The notes under the pieces: generated by a model
The model's database searches: none
What the model was told of the DNA's origin: nothing
Seen by the model: only the letters and a program-made list of their open reading frames with translations
Made by a program: the position numbers and the translations under genes
NCBI RefSeq assembly: GCF_000814765.1
Contig: NZ_JWIC01000009.1
Coordinates: 1-64,000, forward strand
Source of the DNA: Pseudoalteromonas luteoviolacea
GTDB lineage: Bacteria; Pseudomonadota; Gammaproteobacteria; Enterobacterales; Alteromonadaceae
Direction: 5' to 3'
DNA: 64,000 nucleotides
In this document: positions 16,035 to 25,046 of the stretch, in pieces
Position numbering within the stretch: position 1 is the stretch's first letter
Layout: each line of letters opens with the position of its first letter

Positions 16035-16863
16035 TTTGCTGCTGGCTATGCATAAGCCAGGTGATGATTAATAAGTTACAGATAAACCAAATATCTTTAA
16101 TAATAAATTGCCCTGTTCCCGTTAATAGTGTGGTTGCACTGAGCGCGCCCGGTGTTGTAAATAAAAAAGTTTGCGTGACGATAAACACGGCACCACACCC
16201 GAATACGGCAGCTCTGAGTAACAGTAAACTTTGCTGGGCAATTGCGAAAGCCAAAAGTCCAGCAAAGAATAGGTCATATATGCCAATTAAGTTTGACGCC
16301 ATTTGCAGCGAAAGTACGTCATACATCCATGACATCAGAGGTGAATGAGTTAACAGCGTTTCGATGCCTTTGGCTTCAAACTCGAAGAATTTCATGCTGC
16401 CTATCCATACCAGCACTAGCGCAACAGGGAAAAAATTGAGCCATTGGTGCTGATATGCTGTAAATTTATCACGTAAAAACAGGTAAACCACAACGGGCAA
16501 CAGTGCAAAGTATTTAATGATACCTTGCCCTGAGCCGATCACTGGAAATCCACCTAACGCATTTATCCAACGAGCGTCCCCCAATAAGGTGATTAAAAAG
16601 AGTATTGACAGGGCCGTGACACCGAACAGTGCCACTTTTTTTGATGCCGGTTGCTGGTAAACCAATGATGCGCTAATAATAATGATCACCCCGCCTAGCA
16701 GCTGTGCTGCAAGCATTTGTGACATGGCGTTATCGAGGGCATAAAATTGCAATACGGTGTGTACGTATCGATCATTGCCACCCAGCATCATGGATAACCC
16801 GAAAACAAAAAGGCTAAATGCCAATAGTCCGGTCACCATATTTATCAGTATTTTATGTTGCAT
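15997..16863 (-). CDS. DUF417 family membrane protein, RclC/YkgB-like
   Basis: A 288-residue protein with about eight membrane helices. The stretch VWIGSMKFFEFEAKGIETLL and then HSPLMSWMYDVLS match the DUF417 family, whose E. coli member RclC is linked to reactive chlorine resistance. It is longer than the usual 200 or so residues, with extra helices at both ends. I start at the ATG at 16863 with GGAAG upstream instead of the TTG at 16875. It converges on the diguanylate cyclase gene and overlaps its end. Function is unproven. Confidence 0.75.
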   Translation of the reverse strand: MQHKILINMVTGLLAFSLFVFGLSMMLGGNDRYVHTVLQFYALDNAMSQMLAAQLLGGVIIIISASLVYQQPASKKVALFGVTALSILFLITLLGDARWINALGGFPVIGSGQGIIKYFALLPVVVYLFLRDKFTAYQHQWLNFFPVALVLVWIGSMKFFEFEAKGIETLLTHSPLMSWMYDVLSLQMASNLIGIYDLFFAGLLAFAIAQQSLLLLRAAVFGCGAVFIVTQTFLFTTPGALSATTLLTGTGQFIIKDIWFICNLLIITWLMHSQQQTNQPHSSEAVAV

Positions 16864-17092
16864 TTGAACTTCCAATTAAAATAATTATCTCTATAGACCG
16901 CAAAGCTCAACTATATATTTCAAATCACATGATGTTACGTCACAAGTTAGAGTGTTAATTAGGCCTCCTTGTCCCAAAAGATATTTTTTATCTGTGGGCT
17001 ACTGTGTTCAGTACACATTGTTAGGCTGAGTTTTAGGTGTCTTTGGTTGTAGTCTAGCGAAGGGGAGTTGTGACTGCCGTCGTCTAAGTACG

Positions 17093-17860
17093 CTAACGAT
17101 TTTGGCTTTTGGATAAGATGGCTTGGTATTCGCCACTATGCATGATTTTTTGCATGCCATCATTGAACACTTTGAGCAGCGCAACAGAATCCTCTTTGCT
17201 TTTTGGAAATAACAGATGTAGCGTGCCGGTCATTAAAGGTGTCGTATGATAGCTGAGTTGATGTTTTTCCTGCGGATACTTTTGGTCTAATAGATACCTA
17301 GCTGGGAGCAAACCCATCGGAAAGAGATCAATTCTTCCTTTAATGAGCATAGAGAGGTTTTGTTCATCTCGGGTCATGACGTTGATGTCTAGTGAGCCTG
17401 TTTTCGCCAATTGCCAAAACTCCTGAGTATAACTGTAACCTCGCGTCGCACCGATGCGGTATTTATCTAATTCTTGTAGGGTTCGCCAAGGTGGGACAGG
17501 GTTACTTTTATTGTAAAAAAATACCGCGGTTTCTTCATATAATGCGGTACTACAAAAATAGTCTTGTTGCCTTTTGGTTGTGCAAAACCAAAAAGCGGAC
17601 GCATCATAATTTATTTTTTCAGATTCCTTGAAACTGCGTGCCCAGGGCATGAAGACAAATTTAACCTGAATATCTTTTTCGGCAAATGCTTTACGGATGA
17701 TCTGCGGCACAAGCCCTTGCTCAATCAGGCTTTTACCTGAGTAAGGTGGGTATTCACCAATGGTAATTGTCAAGGTTTGCGCCCGAACCGAGTGACTGCC
17801 CATAAAATAGGTCAGGGTTGAGATCACAAGGGCAAACAGTAAATAGTTGAATGGCTGCAT
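17093..17860 (-). CDS. periplasmic solute-binding protein, family 3-like
   Basis: A 255-residue protein with a signal peptide (about 1-27, ending SVRAQ) and the amino-acid-type binding protein fold: TITIGEYPPYSGKSLIEQG, then FVFMPWARSFKESE and RIGATRGYSY. No permease or ATPase genes are near. Instead it follows, by ten bases, a hybrid histidine kinase in the same direction. Stand-alone proteins of this type are common in Alteromonadales and may act in sensing rather than transport. The ligand is unknown. Confidence 0.82.
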   Translation of the reverse strand: MQPFNYLLFALVISTLTYFMGSHSVRAQTLTITIGEYPPYSGKSLIEQGLVPQIIRKAFAEKDIQVKFVFMPWARSFKESEKINYDASAFWFCTTKRQQDYFCSTALYEETAVFFYNKSNPVPPWRTLQELDKYRIGATRGYSYTQEFWQLAKTGSLDINVMTRDEQNLSMLIKGRIDLFPMGLLPARYLLDQKYPQEKHQLSYHTTPLMTGTLHLLFPKSKEDSVALLKVFNDGMQKIMHSGEYQAILSKSQNR

Positions 17861-17870
17861 AGGCGAAAAG

Positions 17871-19406
17871 TTATGTCTCGGTGCTAGTGGATGAGAGTGC
17901 TTCTATTAGCTCATGTTGCGTAAATGGCTTGGTTAAATACCCATCAGCGCCCAGCTCAAGACATTTTTGTTGGGTCGCTTCATAAGCATCGGCCGAGAGC
18001 ATAATAATGCGAGTCGACTCGGACATTGACATGGTAGTAAGTAAGGCCAGTACCTCGTAGCCATTCATTTTGGGCATGTTGATATCTAGCAAGATCAAGT
18101 CAAAAGGAGGCGAGCTATTGATTACTTGCAGTGCTTCATAACCGTCGGATGCTTGTTCTATTGTGTTGCAAAAAGTATTGAGCATCTTATGGGTGATCAC
18201 CAAATTCAGGGCGTTATCGTCCACCACTAATACACGATCGATGGTGGGGGTGTTGAGTTTGGGTGTTGTGGGTTCAGGTTCCTCACTTTGTGGCTGTATT
18301 TTATTTGCAGGCATAGAAATAGATACCTGTGTACCAACCCCAAGCGCTGATTCGAATTTAAGTTGGTAGTCGAGTAATTCACACAGTTGTGAAACGACTT
18401 CTAGTCCTAATCCGCTGCCGCTGACCATGCCCTCGTAAGAATTATCTTCTTGCGCATAAGCTTGAAAAATCGCGTCGACATCTTTGATTCCGACTCCAGT
18501 ATCGGTGACAAAGAGGGTGCATGTTTGGTTTTGCACCAATGCTTTGACGGTCACTGACCCTGATTTTGTATATTTGATGGCATTACTGACTAAGTTACTG
18601 AGCACTTGCGTCAGCCGTACTTTATCGGTTTTCACATAGACGTGTTTGATATTGTCCGTATCGACATTGAGGTCGAGTTCTTTTTCTGTGGCTGCAGCAT
18701 CATACAGCTCATGGATATGGCTGAATACATTGTCTAAAGCAACTTTTTCGATGCTGGTGGAGAGCTTTTCAGCATCGAGCTTTGCTAGGGTGAGAATGTC
18801 GTTGAGCAATGATTGAAGCTGCTCACCGCAGCTCAGTATTGTACTGATATCTTGTGCTATTTTTTCATTGCCAATCGCATTTTTTAGGGTGCCAGCAATA
18901 CCGAGAATCCCAAATAATGGGGTACGAATTTCATGAGACATCCGAGCAAAAAACTGTTCTCTGGCTTCGAGCGCTTCAATGGCGCGACGCTCACTCTCTT
19001 TAAATTCTGTGATATCGATATGTGAGCCAATCATTCTCGCTGGATGGCCATCATCATTTCTTAGGATCAGCCCTTTGCAACGTATCCAGATTGTTTTGCC
19101 AGTTGCATGGGTATATCGAACAACTTGGTCATAGGGGTGATTTGGATCAGCCTTGTGCTTTTCAAAGTTATCAAGGGCCAGTTTAAGGTCGTCTAGGTTG
19201 ATGATCTTATGCCATTCACTGACTTCGTGTTTTTTATTCTTTGGGTCGTACCCTAGTGTTTGCCATAATTTGGGGCTCATCCATTCTTGTTCTGGGTTAT
19301 CAAGGTCCCAGTACCATAGGCCATCTAAAGATGATTCGATCACAAATTCGAATATCTCGGGATGCTCTTTAAGCTTCGCGTACAGTTCCTGCTCCAGTCT
19401 GTGCAC
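17871..19406 (-). CDS. soluble PAS hybrid histidine kinase
   Basis: A 511-residue protein without membrane segments. A PAS fold-3 domain (about 20-135: SSLDGLWYWDLDNPEQEWMS, GSHIDITEFKESE) is followed by HisKA with H158 in MSHEIRTPL, a HATPase domain (NAIKYTKSGS, DTGVGIKD, GSGLGLEV), a proline-rich linker and a receiver domain with D441 (LLDINMPKMNG) and a TKPF lysine. Phosphate should pass from H158 to D441 and on to a partner not found here. It shares an operon with a periplasmic binding protein, but lacking a membrane part it cannot contact that protein directly. Confidence 0.92.
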   Translation of the reverse strand: MHRLEQELYAKLKEHPEIFEFVIESSLDGLWYWDLDNPEQEWMSPKLWQTLGYDPKNKKHEVSEWHKIINLDDLKLALDNFEKHKADPNHPYDQVVRYTHATGKTIWIRCKGLILRNDDGHPARMIGSHIDITEFKESERRAIEALEAREQFFARMSHEIRTPLFGILGIAGTLKNAIGNEKIAQDISTILSCGEQLQSLLNDILTLAKLDAEKLSTSIEKVALDNVFSHIHELYDAAATEKELDLNVDTDNIKHVYVKTDKVRLTQVLSNLVSNAIKYTKSGSVTVKALVQNQTCTLFVTDTGVGIKDVDAIFQAYAQEDNSYEGMVSGSGLGLEVVSQLCELLDYQLKFESALGVGTQVSISMPANKIQPQSEEPEPTTPKLNTPTIDRVLVVDDNALNLVITHKMLNTFCNTIEQASDGYEALQVINSSPPFDLILLDINMPKMNGYEVLALLTTMSMSESTRIIMLSADAYEATQQKCLELGADGYLTKPFTQHELIEALSSTSTET

Positions 19407-19859
19407 AAAGTGTCCTCCAAAATTAAGCTGATAGCATTCTTAGTATAGTCATTACAAATGTGAGTGCAGGTTTTATGTACAACTCAGAGACCAACTTAAT
19501 TAAATATTGCATGGGCATCGCCTATTGCAAGGATAATTGCGTAAAAATGACACATAAACTTCATTTTTCTCTTGTACAGTTTAATCAATTAAAGTATGCT
19601 GACCAGCTTGCTTATAAAACTCACAAAAATAAGCAGTAATATGTCTTACCTTGATCCAGTCAGTCATAGTTTTAAAGTTAGCGCCTTAATGCGTCTGTCT
19701 TGAAATTATCAATTGTACGACCATGTCATTATCATGGTTATAAATGTTGCCACCGAGTGTGGGCATTATTCAGCAGACCTTAATAAGGCATCATGTAAAT
19801 AAATCTCTTTGTGCATTGTGCACGTAGAGGTATTAATATTAAAAAATGAGCGTTTTATT
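19407..19859. other. non-coding gap between kinase and small ORF
   Basis: About 450 bases, AT-rich. It must hold the kinase promoter on the minus strand and the small-ORF promoter on the plus strand. I see only short inverted repeats (ACCATG...CATGGT near 19722; GTGCATTGTGCAC near 19811) and no further gene. Confidence 0.4.
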
Positions 19860-20030
19860 ATGTCTTACTTATACCAAGGACAGCAGGTAGCAATTACGTT
19901 ACCGGTCCAATCAATTTCTATGCATAAATGCCGTATGGCAGTAAAGCATCAATCAGGCCTAAGTTACATCGACTTTGCCAACACTGCCGATGCAAAAGGC
20001 TTTCTAAACTGGCTGGGTAAAGCGAACTAA
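19860..20030 (+). CDS. small hypothetical protein, 56 aa
   Basis: Starting at the ATG at 19860 the product is MSYLYQGQQVAITLPVQSIS and on to FLNWLGKAN. It is soluble, with a beta-rich first part and a helix at the end. A longer frame from 19809 is possible but reads like non-coding leader. Its stop overlaps the 3' end of the convergent thioredoxin-like gene by four bases. I do not recognise the family. Confidence 0.5.
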   Translation: MSYLYQGQQVAITLPVQSISMHKCRMAVKHQSGLSYIDFANTADAKGFLNWLGKAN

Positions 20031-20533
20031 CCCAGCCAAGTCTTACATTGTGTTTTTGCCATTAACCCATTCAATGCACTTCGTAAAGCATGTTCTGGCA
20101 TAAAACCAATGTGATAGGTCACTAATGCTCCCTCGCTATCTAAAATAAACAATTGTGGTGCGCTTTTTACGGTCAATGACTGCGCCAACTTATTAGGTAA
20201 GGTAGTGATGGGAAAGTGACTTTGATAACGTTTCATTGCCCTTTTTAGGGTATGTCTGTCGCCCCCTGTTGCCATCATCATTACAGCCAGTTTATGGCAA
20301 TTTTTTGGCTGTTGCTCAACGAGCTGAGAGAGCAATTTATATTGCTTTTTACACCAGGTGCAATCAGGTTGTACAAGCATGATTGCCAGCACATGACCTT
20401 GGTAGACTGATAAGTAGTTTGGTGCATTTTTGGTGATTGGGGTCAGATTTAACTGGTAGAAAGGGCTTATGGCTGCAGCGCCAAAAGGCGCTACAAGTAA
20501 AAGCCAAAGTATAGAGGCCGATCTAAAAGTCAT
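20027..20533 (-). CDS. thioredoxin-fold protein coupled to TonB receptor
   Basis: The 168-residue product has an N-terminal signal (LLLVAPFGAAA) and a TlpA/thioredoxin-like domain with a CTWC motif in MLVQPDCTWCKKQYKLL and the cis-proline region SAPQLFI. It should act as a periplasmic thiol-disulfide protein. The ATG at 20533 overlaps the stop of the TonB receptor by 11 bases, so translation is likely coupled. The frame could open further upstream but that part is the receptor's coding sequence. Since the receptor plug has its own CxxC, this protein may keep that pair reduced; that is inference. Confidence 0.8.
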   Translation of the reverse strand: MTFRSASILWLLLVAPFGAAAISPFYQLNLTPITKNAPNYLSVYQGHVLAIMLVQPDCTWCKKQYKLLSQLVEQQPKNCHKLAVMMMATGGDRHTLKRAMKRYQSHFPITTLPNKLAQSLTVKSAPQLFILDSEGALVTYHIGFMPEHALRSALNGLMAKTQCKTWLG

Positions 20534-22643
20534 AGTCAAAGCCAAGGTATGCTTGTCTGCCTCTAAGCGGTGCATAAATATAGGTGACGTCATACCCCCC
20601 TTCGTTGTCAAACAACAGTGGCGACTGTGCATCTGCTGCTTGATTGTAATCTAGCGCATTATTCATACCTGCATATAGCTTAATGTCATTTGTCAGTGCA
20701 TAGGTGACTTTAAAATCTAGCAACCCATAACTAGAGATGTCCGTGGCTTTTGGTTGTTGTGCCTGGATATCATTGAAACCCTCATAGCCATAGTCACTCA
20801 AGTCTCTGCTGGGCACAAATAGGTAATTGGCAGTGGCTGTCCATTCGGCTTGCACAAACTCTAGATTGATACTGGCGCGTTTTTCGGTGGGGGCTATGCC
20901 AAAGGAGGACTTAAATTCATCATTGTATCTGTAAGCCTCAATACTGGCACCAAGCTGAAGCTGCTCTAGTAGTTGATAGCTCAATGCGAGATCCCAAGCC
21001 CACACATCAGCCTGTTTAGACAATTGGCCTAGTACAGGGGTACCAGTTTCGTTGTGAGACAGGGTGGCTAGGTTATCGACTTGTGTATAGGCCAGTGACA
21101 ATGTTGCATTGATTATGTCCGCACTGTGGTTCAGTGAATAGTTGTATCCGACAGAGCGTTCGACATCATGCACATCGACTAAGTAACCTTTTTCAGCATC
21201 TAATATCCCGTGATCGCTTTCAAAAAAAGACAGTGGTGCGCGATAGCCTTGACCTACAGATAACCGTGATGTCCAGTTTTCGTGGTGAAACCAGCGCATG
21301 TCCAGCCGTGGAGACACCAAGGTTTCATCTATTTCGTTATCAGTTACTCGATTGGCGATAAAATCTGCGGTGATGCGGTCGAAGCGTACTGCTAAGGCCA
21401 GTTCAAAATCAATGGATGGGGTATAGGTTTCCTGAATATACAAACCTGATACGGTGTAATCAAAGCTGTCAGACATATAGAGTGGGTTGTCGGCTAGTGC
21501 TGCGCTGTGACTGCGCATTTGCTCATCACGGTGATCGACTCCCAGAGTGATAAGGTGTTGGTCAGACAGTGCATAATAGAGTTTGGCACTAACAAATTGC
21601 ATGTCATCTTGTGCAAAGTAATCAATGCTTTCATAGAAAGAGTCTTGAATATGCTCAACATTGGCATAACTGATATCGACAGTGAGCTTGTCATTCACAC
21701 TGTGTAGCAGGGACACTAGCCACTCTGCTCTTTGAGTGTCTACCCACTCTGCCGTTTCCCAAGGTTGACCGACATAACGACCATCGACTTGGTTATCAAC
21801 GAACAAACGCTCAGCTTCTCCTTGATTGACACTGGCCAACGTCTCGGCGATTGAGCTGGTAGTATCGCCAAGGACTGGGCCGCCAAATACTTCAGAGTTA
21901 CTGCGGCCATAGCGCGCTTTGATAGTTGTATCGAGTGATAAATCATGGGTGAGCGTGATGGCAATGGACTGGTTGTCTAAAAGTGGAGATTCACTGACGC
22001 CATTGTGGTCACCGTCAAATTGATCACGACTGTCTTGTTGCGCAATGGCACTGATGCTGCTGCGCTCATCTTCACTGACGCCCATAGCAACCATGGATAC
22101 TTTTCTATACCCATGGTTGCCGACTGCCATGTCTAGCTCAGCGGCATTTTTGGTTGGCTTTTGGGACACTAAATTCACCGTCCCGCCAATGGCTTCGGGC
22201 GCGGTCAAGGATGCACCTGCACCGCGTGCAATTTCTATGGTGCCAATGCCTGATGTCGCGATGCTATCCATACCATAAAACCCAGATAACATGGTGTGCA
22301 TGGGTACGCCGTCGATCAATACATTGGTGTGTTCCCCTTTCATGCCGTTGATCATGATGCGTTTTGCGCCACACATTGAGCATTCATTGGAGACGCGGAT
22401 CCCCAATGCCTTATCTATCGCCTCCGTTAAATTAGCCGCCTGCATATTTTTTAATTGCTCGGCATCTATCAGCTCTGTTCTGGCAATGCTGTCTTTTAAA
22501 ATGCCACGTGCCTGCAATCGAGATTGCACACCCTGAACTTCAATATGCTCAAGCGCTGTTTTATCTGAAGTTGAAGTATTTGCGAATACGCCCGCAGTGC
22601 TAAAAAACAGACTAGTTATTAATGAAGGAGTTAGGTAATTCAC
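20523..22643 (-). CDS. TonB-dependent receptor with CxxC plug motif
   Basis: A 706-residue outer-membrane receptor: signal peptide (about 1-21), plug domain with TonB-box-like start (HIEVQGVQSR) and a barrel ending FDYDF with the usual terminal aromatic residue. The plug contains NECSMCGAKRIMINGMKGEH, so C88 and C91 form a CxxC ahead of the conserved LIDGVP. This sets it apart from ordinary siderophore receptors. Translation starts at GTG 22643 without a clear ribosome binding site. A Fur box 16 bases upstream argues for expression in iron limitation. The ligand is unknown: a metal, a metal chelate or a corrinoid are options. Confidence 0.9.
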   Translation of the reverse strand: MNYLTPSLITSLFFSTAGVFANTSTSDKTALEHIEVQGVQSRLQARGILKDSIARTELIDAEQLKNMQAANLTEAIDKALGIRVSNECSMCGAKRIMINGMKGEHTNVLIDGVPMHTMLSGFYGMDSIATSGIGTIEIARGAGASLTAPEAIGGTVNLVSQKPTKNAAELDMAVGNHGYRKVSMVAMGVSEDERSSISAIAQQDSRDQFDGDHNGVSESPLLDNQSIAITLTHDLSLDTTIKARYGRSNSEVFGGPVLGDTTSSIAETLASVNQGEAERLFVDNQVDGRYVGQPWETAEWVDTQRAEWLVSLLHSVNDKLTVDISYANVEHIQDSFYESIDYFAQDDMQFVSAKLYYALSDQHLITLGVDHRDEQMRSHSAALADNPLYMSDSFDYTVSGLYIQETYTPSIDFELALAVRFDRITADFIANRVTDNEIDETLVSPRLDMRWFHHENWTSRLSVGQGYRAPLSFFESDHGILDAEKGYLVDVHDVERSVGYNYSLNHSADIINATLSLAYTQVDNLATLSHNETGTPVLGQLSKQADVWAWDLALSYQLLEQLQLGASIEAYRYNDEFKSSFGIAPTEKRASINLEFVQAEWTATANYLFVPSRDLSDYGYEGFNDIQAQQPKATDISSYGLLDFKVTYALTNDIKLYAGMNNALDYNQAADAQSPLLFDNEGGYDVTYIYAPLRGRQAYLGFDYDF

Positions 22644-22658
22644 GATGTCTATTTATAT

Positions 22659-22675
22659 GATAATGATTATCATTA
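22659..22675 (-). promoter_or_regulatory. Fur box
   Basis: GATAATGATTATCATTA closely matches the Fur consensus GATAATGATAATCATTATC. It lies just before the GTG start of the TonB receptor, so the receptor and thioredoxin-like genes should be repressed by iron-loaded Fur. Confidence 0.85.
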
Positions 22676-22863
22676 ATGTTAATCGTTTATGTACCTCATG
22701 TGCAAGTAATAATTTATTTTTTATCCTTGTAACCAGAAAGCGCTTGATAGGGTCTATTTGTCAGTAAAAACAAATAAAAGCTAACTTTTTACAGGGCTGA
22801 AATTGGCGCAGGTCTAAATTAGGCCCTAAATTTACTAAGCGGAAGTGACAAAAAGGTGAATAA

Positions 22864-24507
22864 ATGAACTTTTTAGCGGGATTAACGATACGACAGCGAC
22901 TTTCTGTCGGGTACGGCGCTATTTTGTGTTTGATGATCATATTAACAGGGATAGGGATTAAAGACGTTAACTTTATAGATGACACCTTGGCTCAAATGAC
23001 GGATGTCAATTCGGTAAAACAGCGATATGCGATTAATTTTAGAGGCAGTGTGCATGACACCGCGATAGCTATTCGAGATGTGGCAATCGCCCGCTCTGAC
23101 AATGAGTTGCGCCAGTTTGAACGTGAAATCGCTGAATTAGAGCGATTTTACATTGAAGCTGAAAACAGCATGGCGCAAATGAAATCCAAGGGCGTGCCGT
23201 TTAATGATAATGAAAGACGCATTTTAAAAAGTATTGAAGACATTAAAGTCACCACACGACCTTTGGTGGCAACGATTATTGAGAAAAAGCGGGCCGGTGA
23301 AAATGTCGATGAGGCGGTACTTGAGCAAGCTCGGCCTGCCTTTATGACTTGGCTGGCGCGGATCAATGAATTTATCGACTATCAAGAAGAAGCAAATCAA
23401 ATTGCTACGCCTGAGGCGCGAGCGGTCGCTGGTGGGTTTGGTCAGTTTATGATCGGTGCAACCTTACTGGCCATTGCGGTGAGCGTATTTATTGGCTTGA
23501 TGATTGCGAAGAGTATACGTGAGGCTCTAGGTGGAGAAGTACGCCAAGCCGAAAAAGCTCTGTCGGCGATTTCGCAAGGGGATCTCACCCAAAGCATGTC
23601 GACGGACTATCCCAATAGCATGTTGTCAAAGTTATTTGATATGAAATTACAACTCACTGAAATTGTCTCCAAGATAGTAGGAGGATCGGCTGATTTGGCT
23701 GAGCAAGCGAAGGTGGTGTCATCAGGCTCAGATGATATTTATGCAGCGGCACAGCAACAGGCCTCTTTAACGCAGCAAACGGTGGTGCGGCTAGATCACC
23801 TGCGTAGCAGTATTGATCATGTCAGTGAATTAACTGCGAAAACAGAAGAAAACTCAGAGTCCACGGTTGAGTTTGCAGATAAAGGCCGTGATGCCATTGC
23901 TGCCAGCGCTGCGGAAATTGTACGTATTGCTGAGACGGTTAATGGGACGGTTGCACAGATCAAGAAATTGGAAGCCAATACGGAGCAAATTGGCGGGATT
24001 GCCAACGTGATCAGCGGTATCTCAGAGCAAACTAACTTATTGGCATTGAATGCAGCGATTGAAGCGGCGCGTGCTGGTGAGTCGGGGCGTGGTTTTGCTG
24101 TTGTAGCTGATGAGGTGAGGCAGCTTGCGAAGCGCACTGGTGAAGCGACTGCGCAAATAGAAGCCATGATTGGTGAAATTCAAAAAGAAACTTCGGCTTC
24201 AGTTGAGGCGATGGAGCAAACTCAGCCTCAAGTTGAAAATGGCAAAGCACTTATTCAAGAAGCAACAGAGCTACTGCAAAGCATTGATGCCCAAGCCAGC
24301 GACTCGTTGCAGCGGGTGAGGGAAGTCGTACAAGCCAGTGCCGATCAAGTGGGGGCAATCTCTGAAGTGTCTGAGGCGATGAACTCGATTGCGTCGATGT
24401 CAGATAACGCAATTGAAGTCACAGAAACCAATCGAGATGCGACGCAAAAGTTAGATGCATTATCTGCCGGGATGCGCAGCGCTATTAGCTTTTTTAAAGT
24501 GCGTTAG
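22864..24507 (+). CDS. methyl-accepting chemotaxis protein (4HB type)
   Basis: A 547-residue chemoreceptor: membrane helix near 14-33, a four-helix-bundle periplasmic domain (about 34-190), a second helix near 198-216, a HAMP region and a signalling domain with the hairpin tip GISEQTNLLALNAAIEAARA followed by GRGFAVVADEVRQLAKRT. It should control CheA from the membrane. The N-terminus is in the TarH/4HB_MCP style. It is followed by a BLUF gene and a second MCP, all in the same direction with small gaps, suggesting one unit. Confidence 0.93.
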   Translation: MNFLAGLTIRQRLSVGYGAILCLMIILTGIGIKDVNFIDDTLAQMTDVNSVKQRYAINFRGSVHDTAIAIRDVAIARSDNELRQFEREIAELERFYIEAENSMAQMKSKGVPFNDNERRILKSIEDIKVTTRPLVATIIEKKRAGENVDEAVLEQARPAFMTWLARINEFIDYQEEANQIATPEARAVAGGFGQFMIGATLLAIAVSVFIGLMIAKSIREALGGEVRQAEKALSAISQGDLTQSMSTDYPNSMLSKLFDMKLQLTEIVSKIVGGSADLAEQAKVVSSGSDDIYAAAQQQASLTQQTVVRLDHLRSSIDHVSELTAKTEENSESTVEFADKGRDAIAASAAEIVRIAETVNGTVAQIKKLEANTEQIGGIANVISGISEQTNLLALNAAIEAARAGESGRGFAVVADEVRQLAKRTGEATAQIEAMIGEIQKETSASVEAMEQTQPQVENGKALIQEATELLQSIDAQASDSLQRVREVVQASADQVGAISEVSEAMNSIASMSDNAIEVTETNRDATQKLDALSAGMRSAISFFKVR

Positions 24508-24589
24508 CATCAACATGGTTCATCGATAGGGTAAGGGGTTGCTGTACTTATCTTTCATAATTGTATAGAGCGTGGAGAAGCAAACGACG

Positions 24590-25006
24590 ATGTTTCAACT
24601 CGTATATATCAGTAAGGCAAAAAATCGACTAAGTGAGCCTGACTTGCTCAAAATGATGGCAAGCTTCAGAGCGCGAAATACCACGAATGGGATCACTGGG
24701 CTACTTTTATATGATGGCAAAGGGACGTTTATCCAACTGCTTGAAGGTGAGCTAAATGCGGTTCAGGATTTATATTCATGCATTTGCCAAGACCCCCGTC
24801 ATGAAAGGATCAATAAGTTGCATGAGCAAACGGTTGAAAAACGACTGTTTGCACAGTGGCAAATGGGGTTTAAGCGATTAGACACATGCGACATTGTGGA
24901 GCATGAGGGATTATCTGAGTTTTTAAACCAAGAAAACGGTTTTGACTATTTAAATCAGAACCCTGAGTTTTCAATTCAGCTTTTACATTATTTTAGACAG
25001 TGCTGA
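24590..25006 (+). CDS. BLUF-domain blue-light photoreceptor
   Basis: A 138-residue protein made almost wholly of a BLUF domain that binds FAD. The photoactive residues are present at family spacing: Y6 (MFQLVYIS), N30 (RNTTNGITGLLLY), Q49 (FIQLLEG), W90 and M92 (QWQMGF). These correspond to AppA Y21, N45, Q63, W104 and M106. About 40 C-terminal residues may form the output helices. No enzyme domain is attached, so it must act through a partner protein. A GTG at 24572 could add six residues. It sits between two chemoreceptor genes. Confidence 0.93.
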   Translation: MFQLVYISKAKNRLSEPDLLKMMASFRARNTTNGITGLLLYDGKGTFIQLLEGELNAVQDLYSCICQDPRHERINKLHEQTVEKRLFAQWQMGFKRLDTCDIVEHEGLSEFLNQENGFDYLNQNPEFSIQLLHYFRQC

Positions 25007-25046
25007 GAAGCTTGAAACTGCATAACTAAACCAAAAGGTGTTGATT

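Noticed and set aside
20534..20632. N-terminal extension of the thioredoxin-like protein
   Set aside because: It reads through the TonB receptor's end in another frame; the ATG at 20533 gives a normal signal peptide.
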